From: Ruminococcus sp. CAG:382
GTDB taxonomy: Bacteria; Bacillota; Clostridia; Oscillospirales; CAG-382
Direction: 5' to 3'
Length of the DNA stretch: 6,276 bases
NCBI GenBank assembly: GCA_000433115.1
Contig: FR892235.1
Span: forward strand, 11,432-17,707
Position numbers and translations under genes: made by a program. Below the pieces are notes generated by a model. That model worked only from the letters and a program-made list of their open reading frames with translations, searched no databases and had not been told where the DNA came from. Shown piece after piece: positions 1 through 5,166 of this stretch. The stretch's first letter is position 1. Every line of letters begins with the position of its first letter.

Positions 1-440
1 AGCTGAACCGCGCACTCTATAAGGCGCTTCAGGCGTCCGGTATGAAGCTGCAGAACTACGGTACGGTGTTTGTCACCGTATGCGACAGCGATAAGGAAGA
101 GGCGCTTCCTCTCATAAGGCGCTTCTATAACCTTGGCTTCAATATTGAGGCGACTGCCGGAACGGCGGCATTCCTCAAGGCGAACGGCATACGCACACGG
201 GTGCTGAAAAAGATAAGCGACGGCTCCGACGACATCCCGAATGCCATCCGCCAGGGGCATATAGCCTATATCGTCAATACCGGCGATATTGCACACAGCG
301 GCGGCAGTACCGACGGCGTTATGATACGCAAGATTGCCACTGAAAACAACATCACGACTTTCACCGCGCTTGACACCGTCGCCGTGCTGATAGATGTGCT
401 TGAAGAAACCACGCTTTGCGTGTCAACGATAGATAACTGA
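1..440 (+). CDS. carB: Carbamoyl phosphate synthetase large subunit, C-terminal allosteric domain (5' end outside window)
   Basis: Only the last 145 codons are present (first full codon at base 3, TGA at 438-440); the ATG at 42 is internal, because homologous sequence continues upstream in frame. CarB makes carbamoyl phosphate from bicarbonate, ATP and ammonia passed from CarA. The fragment is the methylglyoxal-synthase-like regulatory domain: strand TVFVTVCDSDKEEA, then NLGFNIEATAGTAAFL, then LKKISDG and AYIVNT. Aligned by eye with E. coli CarB, the UMP-contacting residues Lys954, Thr974, Thr977, Lys993 and Asn1015 correspond to fragment residues Lys31, Thr51, Thr54, Lys70 and Asn92, so UMP feedback looks possible (inference). 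It is followed after 12 bases by pyrK, which fits a pyr operon. The last ten or so residues (TTLCVSTIDN) show no recognisable motif. Identity is secure; only the missing N-terminal portion cannot be judged. Confidence 0.95.
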   Translation, partial: LNRALYKALQASGMKLQNYGTVFVTVCDSDKEEALPLIRRFYNLGFNIEATAGTAAFLKANGIRTRVLKKISDGSDDIPNAIRQGHIAYIVNTGDIAHSGGSTDGVMIRKIATENNITTFTALDTVAVLIDVLEETTLCVSTIDN

Positions 441-452
441 GAGGATAGCGGA

Positions 453-1184
453 ATGCAGAGAATATTTCCCGAGATCATAAGCAACAGACGCATAGCCGAA
501 AACATATACGAAATGAAGCTCAGAGGCGACTTTACGGCAGTGACAAATCCGGGGCAATTTGTCGAGCTGACCGTTGACGGCTGCTATCTCCGCCGCCCCA
601 TATCGGTGTGCGACGCGGAAAACGACGTCCTGACGCTTGTTTTCAAAACGGTGGGCAATGGCACGGAGAAAATGAGCAATATGTCGGTCGGCAAAAAGGT
701 CGATATGCTTGTCGGGCTGGGCAACGGCTATGACATTTCGAAAAGCGGAGAAAGACCGCTTCTTGTAGGCGGCGGCATAGGAGTTCCTCCGCTCTGGCTG
801 CTGTGCCGCAGGTTGATTGAAAAAGGGGCAAAGCCCACTGTCATTCTCGGAGCCGGCAGCGCTCCCGAGGTGTTTTATCGCGATGAATTCGAAAAAGTCG
901 GCGCGACCGTATATGTCACGACGGCGGACGGCAGCATGGGAACAAAGGGTTTCGTCACCGATGTGATGAAAACGCTTGCATATACATATTTTTACGCCTG
1001 CGGACCGCTTCCGATGTATCGCGCCATGGAAGAAACGGCGGTGACGGACGGCGAATACAGCTTCGAGCAACGTATGGGATGCGGATTCGGCGCCTGCATG
1101 GGCTGTACGATGATGACGAAAAGCGGTGCAAAGCGTGTCTGCAAGGAAGGACCTGTTTTTCAGAGAGGTGAAATAATATGGTGA
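453..1184 (+). CDS. pyrK: Dihydroorotate dehydrogenase B, electron transfer subunit PyrK
   Basis: 243 residues, close to the usual 240-260. PyrK carries FAD and a [2Fe-2S] cluster and passes electrons from the FMN of PyrD to NAD+ in a cytoplasmic PyrK2PyrD2 complex. Visible parts in order: a ferredoxin-reductase-like FAD domain with RRPISVC (residues 47-53); the nucleotide-binding glycine loop VGGGIGVPPL (105-114); ACGPLPM (182-188); and a C-terminal iron-sulfur motif, CGFGACMGC plus a later Cys, giving ligands Cys210, Cys215, Cys218 and Cys230. The gap between the last two ligands is 11 residues, a little shorter than I recall for the Lactococcus protein. The start at 453 is supported by an AGAGGA ribosome site at 440-445, 7 bases upstream. 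The gene overlaps pyrD by 7 bases, which suggests translational coupling to its partner subunit. Identity is firm from the motifs plus context. Confidence 0.96.
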   Translation: MQRIFPEIISNRRIAENIYEMKLRGDFTAVTNPGQFVELTVDGCYLRRPISVCDAENDVLTLVFKTVGNGTEKMSNMSVGKKVDMLVGLGNGYDISKSGERPLLVGGGIGVPPLWLLCRRLIEKGAKPTVILGAGSAPEVFYRDEFEKVGATVYVTTADGSMGTKGFVTDVMKTLAYTYFYACGPLPMYRAMEETAVTDGEYSFEQRMGCGFGACMGCTMMTKSGAKRVCKEGPVFQRGEIIW

Positions 1185-2095
1185 ATACAAAAGTGACACT
1201 GTCGGGCTGGGAGCTTGACAATCCGGTCATCCCCGCAAGCGGAACATTCGGCTACGGCAGGGAGTTCGCGTCGCTTTATCCGCTTGATATGCTCGGCACC
1301 TTTTCGTTCAAGGGTACAACGGTATCTCCCCGCTTCGGCAACCCCACACCGAGGATTGCGGAATGGGATGCGGGAATCATCAATTCGATAGGGCTTCAGA
1401 ATCCCGGCATGGAACACGTGCTTGAGCACGAGCTTCCCGAAATGAAGGAATACTTTCATAAAAAAGTGATAGCGAATGTGAGCGGTTTTTCCGTTGATGA
1501 ATATGTCACTCTCTGCGAGCGCTTCGGCAGGGAAGAGCAGGTCGGAATACTTGAAGTGAATGTCAGTTGTCCCAACGTCCGGGCTGGCGGCATGGCTCAC
1601 GGCACCTCCTGCGAAAACGTATACGCCATCGCAAAGGCGGTGAAGAATGTGACGGACAAACCGATATACATGAAGCTGTCGCCGAACGTCACCGATATTG
1701 CTGCGATTGCCGCAGCATGCGAGGAAGGCGGCGCCGACGGTATCAGCCTTATCAACACGATGACCGGTATGCGCATTGACCCGAAAACCCGTCGTCCGGT
1801 CATAGCGAACAAAATAGCGGGCTATTCCGGCAAAGCGCTTTTTCCGGTTGCGCTGAGAATGGTATATCAGGTTTACGAAGCAGTAAGCATACCGATAATC
1901 GGCATGGGCGGCGTTTCGACGGCGGAGGATGTCATCGAAATGATGCTTGCGGGTGCCACAGCCGTTCAGGTCGGAGCCGCAAATCTCATAAATCCGTATG
2001 CCTGCATGGAAATAATCGAAGCTCTTCCCGTAGCAATGGAAAAATACCGCATTGAAAATCTGAATGATATAATAGGAGAAGCACACAATGGCTGA
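1178..2095 (+). CDS. pyrD: Dihydroorotate dehydrogenase, class 1B catalytic subunit
   Basis: 305 residues, normal for class 1B. It oxidises dihydroorotate to orotate using FMN, then hands electrons to PyrK. The TIM-barrel landmarks are all present: PASGTFGYG (19-27), the FMN/substrate lysine in SFKGTT (Lys46), NSIGLQNPG (69-77), the active-site loop NVSCPNVRAGG with catalytic base Cys131, KLSPNVTD (166-173), INTMTG (192-197), GYSGKAL (215-221), and the FMN-phosphate loops IIGMGGVST (240-248) and VGAANL (265-270). A catalytic Cys rather than Ser, together with the adjacent pyrK, marks class 1 rather than membrane class 2. The ATG at 1178 lies 9 bases after GAGAGG (1163-1168) and overlaps the pyrK stop; a GTG at 1181 is a less likely alternative start. 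The 3' end overlaps pyrF by 8 bases. Confidence 0.97.
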   Translation: MVNTKVTLSGWELDNPVIPASGTFGYGREFASLYPLDMLGTFSFKGTTVSPRFGNPTPRIAEWDAGIINSIGLQNPGMEHVLEHELPEMKEYFHKKVIANVSGFSVDEYVTLCERFGREEQVGILEVNVSCPNVRAGGMAHGTSCENVYAIAKAVKNVTDKPIYMKLSPNVTDIAAIAAACEEGGADGISLINTMTGMRIDPKTRRPVIANKIAGYSGKALFPVALRMVYQVYEAVSIPIIGMGGVSTAEDVIEMMLAGATAVQVGAANLINPYACMEIIEALPVAMEKYRIENLNDIIGEAHNG

Positions 2096-2789
2096 AGATG
2101 TGATTATAGCGCTTGATTTTTCGGGCGCAAAGGAAACGCTTGAATTTCTTGAACGTTTTGAGGGCAGAAAGCCCTTCGTGAAGATCGGAATGGAACTTTA
2201 TTATTCCGAGGGACCGTCAATAGTGCGCGAGATCAAAAAGAGAGGACATCGCATTTTCCTTGATCTCAAACTTCATGATATACCCAACACGGTCATGAAG
2301 GCGATGAAAGTGCTGTCGTCGCTTGATGTCGATATGTGCAACGTACACGCCGCCGGTACACGCGCCATGATGGAAGCGGCTCTGAGGGGGCTTGCCCGTG
2401 AAGACGGAACACGTCCGCTTCTGATTGCCGTGACGCAGCTTACAAGCACCGATGAAAAGGCGCTGCATGACGAGCTTCTGATAACGGAACCGATGGACAA
2501 GACCGTGATGAGCTACGCCGCAAACGCAAAGGCTGCAGGACTTGACGGCGTCGTCTGCTCACCGCTTGAGGCGGGCAAGGTACACGCCGCCTGCGGAAAC
2601 GCTTTCCTTACCGTAACGCCCGGCGTGCGTTTTGCCGACGGCGATGCCAGCGACCAGAAGAGGGTCACAACTCCGGCAAAGGCAAGGGAACTCGGCTCGG
2701 ATTATATTGTCGTCGGCAGACCGATAACCGCGGCGGCAGACCCCTGCGAAGCATACGAAAGAGCGGTAAAGGAATTTCTCGGCGAGTGA
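2088..2789 (+). CDS. pyrF: Orotidine 5'-phosphate decarboxylase
   Basis: 233 residues, typical of the short bacterial PyrF group. It converts OMP to UMP without a cofactor, as a dimeric TIM barrel in the cytoplasm. Seen in the sequence: Asp10 in IIALDF, Lys32 in VKIGMELYY, the catalytic array FLDLKLHDIPNT with Asp59, Lys61 and Asp64, VTQLTS (115-120), the phosphate-gripper region TPGVR (177-181) followed by DQKR (189-192), and VVGRPIT (208-214) with Arg211 positioned to bind phosphate. No key residue is missing. AGGAG at 2074-2078 lies 9 bases before the ATG, and the start overlaps the end of pyrD by 8 bases, so translation is probably coupled. The next gene, pyrE, makes its substrate; the two act in sequence. 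Confidence 0.97.
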   Translation: MAEDVIIALDFSGAKETLEFLERFEGRKPFVKIGMELYYSEGPSIVREIKKRGHRIFLDLKLHDIPNTVMKAMKVLSSLDVDMCNVHAAGTRAMMEAALRGLAREDGTRPLLIAVTQLTSTDEKALHDELLITEPMDKTVMSYAANAKAAGLDGVVCSPLEAGKVHAACGNAFLTVTPGVRFADGDASDQKRVTTPAKARELGSDYIVVGRPITAAADPCEAYERAVKEFLGE

Positions 2790-2791
2790 GG
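2788..2791 (+). promoter_or_regulatory. Ribosome binding site that bears on the pyrE start
   Basis: GAGG here overlaps the pyrF stop codon (TGA at 2787-2789). It is only 4 bases from the ATG at 2796 but 10 bases from the in-frame ATG at 2802, so PyrE may begin at the second methionine (MNNVKEL rather than MKMNNVKEL). The two choices differ by two residues. Confidence 0.6.
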
Positions 2792-2795
2792 TAAT

Positions 2796-3440
2796 ATGAA
2801 AATGAATAACGTAAAAGAGCTTATAGCAAAGGATCTTCTGAAAATAAAAGCGGTGTTTTTCCGCCCCGATGAACCGTTCACATGGGCAAGCGGCATCAAA
2901 AGTCCGGTGTATTGCGACAACCGACTGACGCTGACGGCGGTTGGCGTGAGAAACGATGTCGAAAATTCGCTTGCGGATGCGATAAGAAACAACTATCCCG
3001 AAGCGGAGGTGCTGATGGGAACATCCACCGCCGGAATAGCCCATGCCGCAATAACCGCGCACATCATGGGGCTTCCGATGGGGTATGTGCGTTCCGGCGC
3101 CAAGGACCACGGCAGACAGAACCGGATTGAAGGAAGGCTCGAAAAAGGAAACAAAGTCGTCGTTGTGGAGGACCTGATCTCAACCGGCGGCAGCGTGCTT
3201 GAGGTGGTCGATGTGTTGCGCGAAGCGGGTGCTGAGGTTCTCGGCATTGTAAGCATCTTCACCTACGGCATGAAAAAGGGAATCGACCGTCTGAATGCGG
3301 CAGATGTGAAGAATGTCAGTCTCTGCGATTTTGATACGATCGCCCGCGTTGCCGTTGACGAAAACTATATCAGACCCGAAGACGAAAAGCGTCTTCTCGC
3401 ATTCCGTGACAACCCTTCCGATGAAAGCTGGATAGGATGA
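2796..3440 (+). CDS. pyrE: Orotate phosphoribosyltransferase
   Basis: 214 residues, the normal size. It joins orotate to PRPP to give OMP, acting as a dimer in the cytoplasm. Visible features: SGIKSPVYCDNR (32-43), the equivalent of the SGxxSPxYxD substrate region; GTSTAGIAHA (75-84); the mobile catalytic loop VRSGAKDHGRQNRIEG (98-113) with Arg99, Lys103 and His105; and the PRPP-binding signature VVVVEDLISTGGS (121-133) with the Glu-Asp pair and the glycine-rich phosphate loop. Position 100 is Ser where E. coli has Lys; as I recall, Ser there is common in Gram-positive PyrE. The start is uncertain by two codons: ATG 2796 is only 4 bases from its GAGG, while ATG 2802 is 10 away. It sits between pyrF and pyrB with gaps of 6 and 4 bases. 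Confidence 0.97.
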   Translation: MKMNNVKELIAKDLLKIKAVFFRPDEPFTWASGIKSPVYCDNRLTLTAVGVRNDVENSLADAIRNNYPEAEVLMGTSTAGIAHAAITAHIMGLPMGYVRSGAKDHGRQNRIEGRLEKGNKVVVVEDLISTGGSVLEVVDVLREAGAEVLGIVSIFTYGMKKGIDRLNAADVKNVSLCDFDTIARVAVDENYIRPEDEKRLLAFRDNPSDESWIG

Positions 3441-3444
3441 AGCA

Positions 3445-4500
3445 ATGAGAAACCTTATTGACATCCTTGATTTCGATACGGATGAGATCTCCGCATTGAT
3501 AAAGACTGCGGAGGATATAATGGTACATCCCGAAAAATACTGCGACGCCTGCAGGCACAGGATCCTCGGAACGCTGTTTTTCGAGCCTTCGACAAGAACG
3601 CGTCTCAGCTTTGAATCGGCGATGCTGGGGCTCGGCGGCAATGTTCTGGGTTTTTCCGATTCTTCGTCAAGCTCCGTTTCAAAGGGCGAAAGCGTTTCGG
3701 ACACCGTAGCGGTTGTATCCGGCTACTGCGATATAATCGCAATGCGCCATCCGAAGGAGGGCGCGCCGTATCCCGCTCTCAGACATTCGGCAGTACCGGT
3801 CATCAACGCGGGCGACGGCGGGCATTATCATCCGACACAGACGCTTGCCGACCTAATGACAATCCATCGCCATAAAAGCTCGTTTGAAAACCTTACTGTC
3901 GCTTTATGCGGCGATCTGAAATACGGCAGAACGGTTCATTCGCTGATATTCGCACTTGCGAGATACGGCGGCGTCCGTTTCATCCTCATTTCTCCCGACG
4001 AGCTGAAGCTCCCCGATTTCGTTAAAAACGGCATAGAATACACCGAAACCGATTCACTCGAAGATGGAATACGCACTGCCGACGTGCTGTATATGACCCG
4101 CGTCCAAAAGGAACGCTTTTCCGATGCAGCCGAATACGAACGCCTTAAGAACGTGTATGTGCTGGACGAAGAAAAGCTGAAGCTCGCAAAGCACGACATG
4201 ATCGTAATGCATCCTCTGCCGAGAGTCGGCGAGATTTCCGCCGATGTGGACGACGACCCGAGATGCTGCTATTTCGAACAGACGCGATGCGGCAGATTCA
4301 TTCGCATGGCTCTCATTCTCCGCCTGCTTTCCGATATATCGGAACCCGATGTGAAGCGTATGTCCGAAAGCTTTGAGGAGAACGGACGGCGCTGCGGAAA
4401 TCCGCGCTGCATAACCTCGTGCGAACAGGAACTCGCGCACAGGTTTTATACCGACGCAAACGGCATTGTACGTTGCGCATACTGTGATATGGGTTGCTGA
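3445..4500 (+). CDS. pyrB: Aspartate carbamoyltransferase catalytic chain with a fused PyrI-like zinc domain
   Basis: 351 residues, about 40 longer than E. coli PyrB. It condenses carbamoyl phosphate with aspartate, the first committed pyrimidine step. Catalytic landmarks: FEPSTRTRLSFE (46-57) binding carbamoyl phosphate, Lys80 in SKGES, MRHPKEGA (100-107), GDGGHYHPTQTLADL (123-137), GDLKYGRTVHS (156-166), the aspartate loop MTRVQKERF (217-225) with Arg219, and HPLPRVGEI (256-264). By eye these are closer to the E. coli (PyrI-associated) type than to the Bacillus type. After about residue 306 the chain continues in the same frame into CGNPRCITSCEQ ... VRCAYCDMGC, matching the PyrI zinc domain with Cys317, Cys322, Cys344 and Cys347. 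The PyrI nucleotide-binding domain is absent. AGGA (3434-3437) lies 7 bases before the ATG. It is the last pyr gene here; no pyrI follows. Confidence 0.97.
   Translation: MRNLIDILDFDTDEISALIKTAEDIMVHPEKYCDACRHRILGTLFFEPSTRTRLSFESAMLGLGGNVLGFSDSSSSSVSKGESVSDTVAVVSGYCDIIAMRHPKEGAPYPALRHSAVPVINAGDGGHYHPTQTLADLMTIHRHKSSFENLTVALCGDLKYGRTVHSLIFALARYGGVRFILISPDELKLPDFVKNGIEYTETDSLEDGIRTADVLYMTRVQKERFSDAAEYERLKNVYVLDEEKLKLAKHDMIVMHPLPRVGEISADVDDDPRCCYFEQTRCGRFIRMALILRLLSDISEPDVKRMSESFEENGRRCGNPRCITSCEQELAHRFYTDANGIVRCAYCDMGC
4363..4497 (+). other. PyrI-type zinc domain encoded at the 3' end of pyrB
   Basis: Codons 307-351 of pyrB. The pattern is C-x4-C, 21 residues, C-x2-C (Cys317, Cys322, Cys344, Cys347). 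The context CxNPxCIT and RFY...VRCxYC follows the zinc domain of E. coli and archaeal PyrI, where four cysteines hold Zn and the domain docks on the catalytic chain. Two further cysteines (326, 351) are not part of the motif. Only a short linker of some 10-15 residues separates it from the catalytic fold, leaving no room for the roughly 100-residue allosteric domain. Confidence 0.88.
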
Positions 4501-4517
4501 ATCTTTGGCAAAAGCTA

Positions 4518-4546
4518 TTGACAAACAGATCCGTAAACGCTATAAT
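4518..4546 (+). promoter_or_regulatory. Perfect-consensus housekeeping sigma promoter for the RNHCP gene
   Basis: TTGACA at 4518-4523 and TATAAT at 4541-4546 are separated by exactly 17 bases, the ideal sigma-A/sigma-70 arrangement. Transcription would begin near 4553, giving a leader of about 40 bases before the ATG at 4592. The -35 box begins 18 bases after the pyrB stop and I see no terminator hairpin between them, so pyr-operon read-through may also reach the next gene. Confidence 0.88.
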
Positions 4547-4580
4547 GCGAACAAGCCTCGGCAACAGTCGGGAAATTTAC

Positions 4581-4586
4581 GGAGGA
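4581..4586 (+). promoter_or_regulatory. Ribosome binding site fixing the RNHCP start
   Basis: GGAGGA lies 5 bases before the ATG at 4592. An in-frame ATG at 4466 would give a longer reading frame, but it lies inside pyrB and upstream of the promoter, so 4592 is the better start. Confidence 0.85.
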
Positions 4587-4591
4587 CGAAT

Positions 4592-5017
4592 ATGAACCGC
4601 GAAAACAAACGCAAAAGCTTTGAAAAAGGCTACTACAAAACCCACCCCTGCAACGACAGCTTCACCTGCAAGGTCTGCGGCAGACCGGTCGTGCCCGAGG
4701 GTGCGGGAACAGACCACCGTAACCACTGTCCCAACTGTCTGTCAAGCCTGCATGTCGATATCGAACCCGGCGACCGCGAATCGGACTGCGGCGGAATTAT
4801 GGAGCCGATTGCCGTATGGGTGCGCGGAAAAGGCGAGTGGGCGATAATCCATCGCTGCAAGACCTGCGGCGCGCTCAGCTCAAACCGTGTTGCGGCTGAC
4901 GACAACCCCATGAAGCTCATGAGTATAGCCATGAGACCTCTCTCAACGCCCCCGTTCCCGCTTGAACGCATCGAGGAAATGACCGCGCTTATGGGCGGCG
5001 ACGGACGCATCAAATAA
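4592..5017 (+). CDS. RNHCP-domain zinc-ribbon protein, function unknown
   Basis: 141 residues, cytoplasmic by appearance (no signal peptide or membrane segment). The family is named for the RNHCP motif, seen here at 43-47 within GTDHRNHCPNCLSSLHVD. Putative metal-binding pairs are Cys26/Cys29 (FTCKVCG), Cys46/Cys49, and Cys89/Cys92 (HRCKTCG), with Cys66 and His42/45/87 also available, suggesting two zinc ribbons. Other family-like blocks are PGDRESDCGGIMEPI (59-73), NRVAADDNPMKLM (98-110) and PPFPLE (120-125). The protein covers nearly the whole domain with a short basic N-terminal tail and a short C-terminal tail. The biochemical role of this family is not known to me; zinc-ribbon folds often bind nucleic acid, but nothing here proves that. 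It has its own promoter and is followed by tandem hairpins, so it is probably transcribed alone as well as by any read-through from pyrB. Confidence 0.93.
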   Translation: MNRENKRKSFEKGYYKTHPCNDSFTCKVCGRPVVPEGAGTDHRNHCPNCLSSLHVDIEPGDRESDCGGIMEPIAVWVRGKGEWAIIHRCKTCGALSSNRVAADDNPMKLMSIAMRPLSTPPFPLERIEEMTALMGGDGRIK

Positions 5018-5032
5018 AAGTAATACGCGTAA

Positions 5033-5052
5033 TTCGGACGGTGCCGTCCGAA
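5033..5052. repeat. Perfect inverted repeat, 9-base arms (first of two tandem hairpins)
   Basis: TTCGGACGG (5033-5041) and CCGTCCGAA (5044-5052) are exact reverse complements with two bases between; as RNA this would be an 8-bp stem with a GUGC tetraloop. It starts 16 bases after the RNHCP stop. There is no T-run directly after it, so on its own it is a weak terminator candidate; mRNA 3'-end protection or a dyad operator are alternatives. Confidence 0.7.
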
Positions 5053-5056
5053 GTGT

Positions 5057-5093
5057 TCCCGGTCACGTGCAGTGACCGGGATTATCTCGTTTC
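5057..5093 (+). terminator. Probable rho-independent terminator after the RNHCP gene
   Basis: TCCCGGTCAC (5057-5066) pairs with GTGACCGGGA (5072-5081) around a 5-base loop, giving a GC-rich 10-bp stem. It is followed by TTATCTCGTTTC, a T-rich but interrupted tail. It lies 39 bases after the stop at 5015-5017 and just before the next promoter, so it separates the two transcription units. The interrupted T-tract makes its efficiency uncertain. Confidence 0.75.
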
Positions 5094-5097
5094 GCCC

Positions 5098-5126
5098 TTG
5101 ACATCGCGGCGCTTATGTGGTAAAAT
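5098..5126 (+). promoter_or_regulatory. Strong extended -10 housekeeping promoter for the membrane-protein gene
   Basis: TTGACA (5098-5103), a 17-base spacer, then TAAAAT (5121-5126), one mismatch from consensus, preceded by TGG (5118-5120) as an extended -10 element. Transcription would start near 5133, about 34 bases before the ATG at 5167. The -35 box begins 16 bases after the terminator stem. Confidence 0.87.
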
Positions 5127-5166
5127 ACAGTGGTAATAATTCTATTTTTGATTAAGGAATATCAAT

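Noticed and set aside
423..1199. Long open frame on the - strand opposite pyrK
   Set aside because: It mirrors a strongly supported gene, its translation shows no recognisable motif, and it is explained by codon bias of the + strand gene.
1160..2086. Long open frame on the - strand covering all of pyrD
   Set aside because: 308 codons, but the + strand has every DHODH motif; the antisense product is His/Arg/Cys-rich with no family resemblance.
2559..3110. - strand open frame across the pyrF/pyrE junction
   Set aside because: It spans two certain + strand genes and has no recognisable domain.
4363..4497. Zinc tail of PyrB as a frameshift artefact or a separate small gene
   Set aside because: The catalytic frame runs through without a stop or shift, and there is no ribosome site or start before the tail.
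4501..4517. Terminator directly after pyrB
   Set aside because: No inverted repeat or T-run is visible between the pyrB stop and the next -35 box.
4466..4591. N-terminal extension of the RNHCP gene to an in-frame ATG inside pyrB
   Set aside because: The extension contains the consensus promoter and the ribosome site of the shorter start; RNHCP-like sequence begins only after 4592.
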